36,496 bases of DNA, taken from Anaerozeibacter quisquiliarum (lineage in GTDB: Bacteria > Bacillota > Clostridia > Christensenellales > Aristaeellaceae). The stretch is taken from NCBI GenBank assembly GCA_051162045.1, contig JBISDI010000039.1; one strand, 5' to 3'. Shown here piece by piece: positions 31,817 through 36,496 of this stretch. Position 1 is the first letter of the stretch. Each line of letters opens with the position of its first letter. Under the pieces are notes generated by a model. It was not told the origin of the DNA. It did no database searches and was given only the letters and a program-made list of their open reading frames with translations. Both the position numbers and the translations under genes were made by a program.

Positions 31817-33679
31817 ATGGAAGACCATCGCAACCTATGCATGTACTGCTTCGGGCCGCTCGACGAGCGCGGCGCGTGCCCTGCCTGCCACAAGGATCCG
31901 CTCGCGCCGGTGCCCGAGGGGCATCTCGCGCCCGGTTCGGTGCTCCGGGGGCGCTTTGTGATCGGCCGCGCGCTGGGCCAGGACGCCGGCGGGATCGTCT
32001 ACACCGCGCTCGATCAGAAGACCGGCGCGCCGCTGCGCGTGCGCGAGCTGTTCCCGCGCGGCGCGGTCAGACGAAGGGCGGACGGCGCGGTCGAGCTGCT
32101 GCCCGGCGGCGAGGCCGCCTTCGAGCGGGCGCTCGCCCAGATGCGCGACGCCGGCGACGGGCAGCGCAGGCGCGCGTTCTTTGAGGACAACGGCACCGGT
32201 TACCTGGCGCAGCGCCCGGCGGCGGGCGCGGTCGGCCAGCCCGGCGAGGAGGACGACGTGCCCCCCCGCAAGCTTACGCGCCAGATGGCGATCATGGGCG
32301 GCGTGGTGGGCGCGGCGGTGCTGATCGTAATCGTCATTGTGCTCAACCTCGGTCGCGGCGCGACCGACCGCACCGCGGACGGCAACCTCGACGACGGTCG
32401 CTGGACCGCGCCCACCGCCACACCCGCTGCCGGCGAGGCCACCGATCCCGACGGACTGCCGATCACCGATCCGGGTACGCTGGATTGGCGCAACGAAGAA
32501 GGCGTCGAGGACGCGGGCGGCGAAGCGCCCGATCCCGGCGAGGAAGCGGAAGAAGACGAATGGTGGCCGACCTGGGAAGAGGTGCAGCGCCCCACGCCCC
32601 GCGACGAGGAAGACGACTGGGAGGAGCCCGCGCCCACGCCGATCAACAACTACCGCAAGGCCTCGCGCGAGCAGATCGCGGGCCTGCAGTGGCGGCTGAT
32701 CGAGCTCGGCTGGCTGCCCGCCAACCGGCCCACCGGCAAGTACGACGCGGCCACCGAGCAGGCGGTCCGCGATTTCCAGGTCCACCTCAACAAGGCCTAC
32801 AACTTGAACTTAAAGGCGGACGGCACCGCCGGGACAAAGACCATCCAATGGCTGAACGACGAGGACGCGCCGATCAGGCCGGGCAATACGCCGGTGCCGG
32901 TACCCACCGCGAGGCCGAAGCCCACCCCGAAGCCGACGCCCCGCCCCACGCCCACGCCCGACCCCTGGGTCGATCCCTACCCGACGCCCGGCCCGACGCC
33001 CAAGCCGACGCCGGTTCCGAAACCCGTGCCCACGCCGATGCCCGAGCCGACGCCGGAGCCCACCGAGGCGCCCACGCCGGAACCGGAGATCACGCCGGAG
33101 CCGGAGATCACGCCGGAACCGGAGATCACGCCGGAACCGGAGATCACGCCGGAACCGGAGATCACGCCGGAGCCGGAGATCACGCCGGAGCCGGAGATCA
33201 CGCCGGAGCCGGAGATCACACCGGAGCCGGAGATCACGCCGGAGCCGGAGATCACGCCGGAACCGGAGATCACGCCGGAACCGGAGATCACGCCGGAGCC
33301 GGAGATCACACCGGAGCCGGAGATCACGCCGGAACCGGAGATCACACCGGAGCCGGAGATCACACCGGAGCCGGAGATCACACCGGAGCCGGAGATCACG
33401 CCGGAGCCGGAGATCACGCCGGAGCCGGAGATCACACCGGAACCGGAGATCACGCCGGAACCGGAACCCGAACCCACCGCGCCCGTGCTGCCGGAAGGCA
33501 TCACCGTGGAGATGATCCGGCAGAAGCTGTTCGACGAAGGCTACCTGACCGACATCCTGGACGACGTCGGCTACGCGCAGGCCTTGTTGGACTACCAATT
33601 TGCGAACGCCCTCGAGCAAACCGGCCAGCCCGATCAACCCACGCTCGAGTTGATGTTCCCGGAGCTTACGACGCGCTGA
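31817..33679 (+). CDS. membrane protein: zinc ribbon, vestigial kinase lobe, peptidoglycan-binding modules
   Basis: A 620-residue protein. A zinc-ribbon (CMYCFGPLDERGACPAC, 8-24) is followed by VLRGRFVIGRALGQDAGGIV and YTALDQKTGAPLRVRELFPRG (about 41-80), which matches the glycine-loop/beta3 part of clostridial Ser/Thr kinases. However, the catalytic 'AIKE' Lys is Arg, and the C-lobe is missing, so it is a pseudokinase remnant. One membrane span lies at about 155-178 (MGGVVGAAVLIVIVIVLNLG). Outside are an acidic linker, a peptidoglycan-binding domain (LQWRLIELGWLPA to AVRDFQVHL, about 285-345), a Pro-rich stalk, 21 TPEPEI hexapeptides (420-545) and a second, diverged binding-like repeat (IRQKLFDEGYLTDIL, about 565-612). 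AAGGAGG lies ten bases before ATG. It probably senses or anchors at the wall. Confidence 0.75.
   Translation: MEDHRNLCMYCFGPLDERGACPACHKDPLAPVPEGHLAPGSVLRGRFVIGRALGQDAGGIVYTALDQKTGAPLRVRELFPRGAVRRRADGAVELLPGGEAAFERALAQMRDAGDGQRRRAFFEDNGTGYLAQRPAAGAVGQPGEEDDVPPRKLTRQMAIMGGVVGAAVLIVIVIVLNLGRGATDRTADGNLDDGRWTAPTATPAAGEATDPDGLPITDPGTLDWRNEEGVEDAGGEAPDPGEEAEEDEWWPTWEEVQRPTPRDEEDDWEEPAPTPINNYRKASREQIAGLQWRLIELGWLPANRPTGKYDAATEQAVRDFQVHLNKAYNLNLKADGTAGTKTIQWLNDEDAPIRPGNTPVPVPTARPKPTPKPTPRPTPTPDPWVDPYPTPGPTPKPTPVPKPVPTPMPEPTPEPTEAPTPEPEITPEPEITPEPEITPEPEITPEPEITPEPEITPEPEITPEPEITPEPEITPEPEITPEPEITPEPEITPEPEITPEPEITPEPEITPEPEITPEPEITPEPEITPEPEITPEPEITPEPEITPEPEPEPTAPVLPEGITVEMIRQKLFDEGYLTDILDDVGYAQALLDYQFANALEQTGQPDQPTLELMFPELTTR
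33074..33451 (+). repeat. 21-copy 18-bp in-frame minisatellite
   Basis: 378 bp equals 21 uninterrupted units encoding TPEPEI. Variation is confined to third positions (ACG/ACA, GAA/GAG), so the peptide repeats are identical. Groups of adjacent units share the same synonymous variant, as expected from tandem duplication of blocks. Copy number could change by slippage or recombination without breaking the frame. Confidence 0.95.
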
Positions 33680-33686
33680 CGCGCGG

Positions 33687-33755
33687 GGCCTCGAAATCTT
33701 TCCGCCCGGCTTATTGGCAGCTTCGCTGCCGGCCGGGCGGAAATCTTTAGAGGCC
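33687..33755 (+). terminator. long hairpin after the minisatellite gene (composite-cassette element)
   Basis: Arms of 24 nt (33687-33710 and 33732-33755) pair with three mismatches around a GGCAG-CTTCG-CTGCC inner hairpin. The outer sequence (GGCCTCGAAATCTTTCCGCC) is nearly the same as that at 17820, only the centre differs. It begins seven bases after a stop codon. There is no T run after it. Confidence 0.8.
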
Positions 33756-33759
33756 GGTG

Positions 33760-34135
33760 GGGTATGGGGCCGCCTGCCGTCGGGCAAACGTGTCATGCGG
33801 GCGGCCCTCCCATTCCCCTCCCTGGAGGGGTGCCCGCAGGCGGGGTGGTAACCCCCGCGGGGCGTAACCCCAAGCCTCCGTACCTGCTTTCCCGAGCCCT
33901 GCCGACAGGCTCACCACCCCGTCGCTCCGCGCCACCCCTCCGAGGAGGGGAATGGCCACCTATTCCCCTCCCAGGAGGGGTGCCCGCAGGCGGGGTGGTA
34001 GCCCCCGCGGGGCGTAACCCAAACCTCCGTACCTGCTTTTCGAGCCCTGCCGACAGGCTCACCACCCCGTCGCTCCGCGCCACCCCTCCAGGGAGGGGAA
34101 TGGCTACCTTCCTATTCCCCTCCTCGGAGGGTTCC
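33760..34135. repeat. GC-rich mosaic repeat, locus 4
   Basis: Order: GGGCAAACGTGTCATGCGGG segment, module 1 (CCCCTCCCTGGAGGGG, CCCGCAGGCGGGGTGGT), GGGGCGTAACCC junction, module 2 (GACAGGCTCACCACCCCGTC, CCCCTCCGAGGAGGGG), module 1, module 2, and a broken CCCCTCCTCGGAGGG end where the AT-richer AraC gene region begins. Convergent genes flank it. Confidence 0.9.
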
Positions 34136-34148
34136 TTTTATCACTGCG

Positions 34149-35603
34149 TCATTTGGGGCAGGATGCATGGAGTGCTTCACCATGCAATCCTTCTTTGGAC
34201 AATATCTTCTCAAACTGCTCTACCGCTTCAATGTCCTTTTGCAAGGCCTTTCGCCCCTCGTCTGCGAGGATCTTCCGGGCGGCGGGGTCGCGGAATCTTT
34301 CATACCCTTTTTCATCAAAGGAGAAGCCCTGTGCCCATAGGAAGCCACCGTATTTTGAACAATCGTCAAGCGCAGCTGCGGCGATGTTCAGTTCATCACG
34401 CCATTCGGGGAAGCGCTCGGCAAGCGAGCGGTAGTAGGGCAGTGCCCCGCTGCGGCCCCATATTTGGCATAATCCGTCGCAGTAGATGCCCATTCTTCCG
34501 TCTCGTCCTACCTCTTCTAGCGATAGCGTAGAAAAATCGCTGAACTCCAAATCATGCAGATATGCTTCCCACGCGGCGAACCCGACGTTCATGCCGTTTA
34601 TTTTATCTGTCCTGCGGGCGCGGCTGACGATTAGCCTCAATAAGTCGAGGAATCGTTCCCGTTCGGGAGCAGGCCCGGATTTATCTTTTAATAGGATATA
34701 CTCTGATACACTATCTTCCCAATTTTCGCGAGTGGCCGTCTCAGATCGTTTGTCGTCATTTTCGCCGTCGATTCCAACCCTGCTCACGATGATACTCCCA
34801 TCGTTTTCATATCCAATCACTACATTTTGTCTGTGTGAGTTCATACGGCACACAACGGGGTACCCCTTGTCGATCGATTCAACAAAATCACGCCTGATTT
34901 GCTCATGATCGGTATTGAGTGGTTTCCCGTCGCCGTCGCGTAAAATGCTGATGTATCTGGCATCCCATCCAAATGTTTTGAATAATCGTATACTTGATTC
35001 AAAGGGTGTTTGGTCTATACTATCCATGACCTCATACCCATGACGCCACGCTCCAGGCTTCCAGACGAAACGGTTTGCCATACCGCTGTATGCGGCTAGC
35101 TCCGCCTTACTCATTTTTTCGCCCGCACCGGTAAAAGTCGCATCCAAAAGGTCGAAAACATAATCTACTTCGCTACCATAGCAGTCAATGTCAGGGATAT
35201 TCGGAATGATTTTTCTTCTCATGCCAAATCCTCCCTTAATATATACTTTTACCGAGAGCGGACAAAAAAATTTCAGGTTTTGGCTCGATCTCTTCACGGA
35301 TGCGGGCGTAATCCCGTGAAATCGGGTAAACGCTTTTGTAAAGCTTTCCGGCGAATCATAGCCGTATTTCAGGGCGACATCGATTACTTTAGGTTGCGTA
35401 TTTTTAAGTTCCTCCCCTGCAAGCGTCAATCGCCTGTTCCTTATATACTCGCTTACGGAAAGTCCCGTCACGATATGAAATGTTCTTTGGAAATAATCAG
35501 GCGAAGAATGAACATGTTTCGATACATCGTCAGCGCTGATATTTTCCAGAAGATTATTTTCAATAAAGTTTATCGAATTTTGAATATCATTGATCCAGTT
35601 CAT
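34149..35603 (-). CDS. AraC-family transcriptional regulator with C39/BtrH-like C-terminal domain
   Basis: A 484-residue protein. Residues about 8-105 are an AraC-type double helix-turn-helix (ISADDVSKHVHSSPDYFQRT with 'G.S..EYIRNRRL', then IDVALKYGYDSPESFTKAF and RFHGITPASVKR). The long remainder has a pattern (SGMANRFVWKPGAWRHG, IDKGYPVVCRM, NVVIGYENDGSIIVSR) like the papain-fold-related cysteine-peptidase-like/BtrH N-terminal domains fused to some AraC regulators in clostridia; the usual active residues are not evident, so a ligand-sensing role is likely. Codon use is clearly AT-richer than neighbours (many AAA, ATT, TTT). It is flanked by repeat locus 4 and an IS3 remnant, so recent acquisition is probable. 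GGGGTGG precedes ATG 35603. Confidence 0.78.
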   Translation of the reverse strand: MNWINDIQNSINFIENNLLENISADDVSKHVHSSPDYFQRTFHIVTGLSVSEYIRNRRLTLAGEELKNTQPKVIDVALKYGYDSPESFTKAFTRFHGITPASVKRSSQNLKFFCPLSVKVYIKGGFGMRRKIIPNIPDIDCYGSEVDYVFDLLDATFTGAGEKMSKAELAAYSGMANRFVWKPGAWRHGYEVMDSIDQTPFESSIRLFKTFGWDARYISILRDGDGKPLNTDHEQIRRDFVESIDKGYPVVCRMNSHRQNVVIGYENDGSIIVSRVGIDGENDDKRSETATRENWEDSVSEYILLKDKSGPAPERERFLDLLRLIVSRARRTDKINGMNVGFAAWEAYLHDLEFSDFSTLSLEEVGRDGRMGIYCDGLCQIWGRSGALPYYRSLAERFPEWRDELNIAAAALDDCSKYGGFLWAQGFSFDEKGYERFRDPAARKILADEGRKALQKDIEAVEQFEKILSKEGLHGEALHASCPK

Positions 35604-35620
35604 CGTACCACCCCATAGAG

Positions 35621-35649
35621 ATTATATATTCTTTTGTGATATTTGTCTT
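35621..35649 (-). promoter_or_regulatory. promoter of the AraC-family gene
   Basis: Minus strand AAGACA (35644-35649), 17-nt spacer, TATAAT (35621-35626), in AT-rich DNA 18 bp before the ATG. Confidence 0.7.
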
Positions 35650-35870
35650 GACTTTTTCCGGTTTTATTTGTCCTTATCCTTTTCGGAATGCCTCCGTTGC
35701 TGGAGCATTGGTTATTTCCCCCTTAAGGGCCCTTAACCTTATAACACCAGCTCCGGTAGAAACCCGCCGCGCCGCTGATTGTGCCATCAGCATAATACAC
35801 GCACAGATCACAATGCTTTCCGCAGGCTAAATATCCCCCGTGTCATTTGGGAATAGAACAGCAACCATCT
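35650..35870. other. gene-free junction between the AraC gene and IS3 remnant
   Basis: AT-richer DNA of the same character as the AraC gene continues to about 35830, with a GCTGAT-N6-ATCAGC inverted repeat (about 35776-35793). No ORF with support. It presumably contains the boundary where the IS3 element once began. Confidence 0.4.
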
Positions 35871-36205
35871 GCTCAAGGCGCGTGGTAGGCTGGGCGGTGA
35901 GCCGGGCCATCGACCGGAATCTGGCCATCGCAGCGCTCGAAAACGCTGTGAAGAACCGCAGGCCAGGACGAGGGTTTATCTTCCATACCGACCGGGGAAG
36001 CCAGTACGCCTCCGCAGATTTCCGCAGCACCTTGGCCAAGTATGGTGGCCTTCAGAGCATGAGCGGCCCCGGCAGCCCTTACGACAACGCCTGCGCGGAG
36101 AGCTTCTTCCGTTCGCTGAAGGTGGAATGCGTGGATGCGACGCATTTCGCCACTCGCACGCAGGCGCCTCTAAGAAATCGTCGAGTACATGCTGTTCTAC
36201 AACCT
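35871..36205 (+). pseudogene. IS3-family transposase (OrfB) C-terminal remnant
   Basis: Residues read CSRRVVGWAVSRAIDRNLAI, then GRGFIFHTDRGSQYAS (second Asp of the DDE triad) and GSPYDNACAESFFRSLKVE (with the Glu), a typical IS3/IS150-type OrfB integrase core. The first Asp and all N-terminal parts, including OrfA, are missing upstream of about 35871. Near 36165 the frame breaks, and EIVEYMLFYNLK continues in another frame. That frame ends abruptly where the GC-rich repeat begins (about 36206), cutting off the final 'RPH' block. It is inactive. Confidence 0.85.
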
Positions 36206-36496
36206 CAAACCCCCGCGGGGCGTAACCCAAACCTCCGTACCTGCTTTTCGAGCCCTGCCGGCAGGCTCACCACCCCGTCGCTCCGCGCCACCCCTCCGGG
36301 GAGGGGAATGGCTGCCTTCCTATTCCCCTCCCTGGAGGGGTGCCCGCAGGCGGGGTGGTGGCCCCCGCGGGGCGTAACCCAAGCCTCCGTGCCTGCTTTC
36401 CCGAGCCCTGCCGACAGGCTCACCACCCCGTCGCTCCGCGCCACCCCTCCCTGGAGGGGTGCCCGCAGGCGGGGTGGTGGCCCCCGCGGGGCGTAA
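36206..36496. repeat. GC-rich mosaic repeat, locus 5 (runs off the window)
   Basis: Starts at the CCCCCGCGGGGCGTAACCC junction inside the transposase remnant. It then shows module 2 (CACCACCCCGTCGCTCCGCG, CCCCTCCGGGGAGGGG), module 1, module 2 and module 1 again, ending at the edge of the window in the GGGGCGTAA junction. No gene is present; ORFs here are repeat read-through. Confidence 0.9.

Noticed and set aside
32977..33504. 175-codon minus-strand GSGVIS repeat ORF
   Set aside because: The reverse strand of the TPEPEI minisatellite; no start signal.

Overview
The window looks like a chromosomal segment of a high-GC, anaerobic, endospore-forming member of the Bacillota (Clostridia). The signs are a YunB-like sporulation protein, a collagen-like protein of spore-surface type, a flavodiiron protein plus rubredoxin (anaerobic O2/NO detoxification), a bacterial Ig-like (BIG2) surface protein and AGGAGG-type ribosome binding sites. 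Christensenellales-like lineages would fit, but I cannot place it to genus. Most genes have strong GC bias at third codon positions, which creates many long mirror ORFs that I left out.

Layout. 1-283: leader. 283-1500: exported solute-binding-like protein. 1595-4392 (minus): phosphohexomutase and FGGY sugar kinase in one ATGA-coupled operon. 4707-6707: UvrB, behind a long imperfect palindrome. 6726-7148 (minus): DUF3783-like protein. 7330-7889: tandem GC-rich repeats. 7931-13030 (minus): 1,699-residue BIG2/chitobiase-like surface protein under a perfect consensus promoter. 13417-14299: repeats and a decayed AbrB/PIN toxin-antitoxin pair. 14371-16995 (minus): class A penicillin-binding protein, divergent from yunB (17147-17809). 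17820-18520: an unusual block of structured elements. 18700-22806: Lhr-type helicase. 22861-26184 (minus): rhaA, flavodiiron/flavin reductase/rubredoxin fusion and rubredoxin, read as one unit. 26278-28832 (minus): ABC-2 type exporter (two permeases, one ATPase). 28876-29083 (minus): a self-contained mini-gene with promoter, 34-codon ORF and terminator. 29535-30272: collagen-like protein. 30497-33679: HAD phosphatase-thymidylate kinase fusion, then a membrane protein with a zinc-ribbon, a vestigial kinase N-lobe and peptidoglycan-binding modules carrying 21 identical hexapeptides. 34149-35603 (minus): an AT-richer AraC-type regulator that looks acquired. 35871-36205: IS3 transposase remnant cut by the GC-rich repeat.

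The most notable features are not ordinary genes. A GC-rich palindromic mosaic repeat family occupies at least five intergenic sites. At two of them it forms the same composite cassette, with a long hairpin directly after a stop codon. Between yunB and lhr two tandem 44-nt hairpins differ at eight positions that pair up as four fully compensated base pairs, with no uncompensated change. This is direct internal evidence that the folded structure, not the sequence, is conserved. I regard this block as the best candidate for something undescribed.
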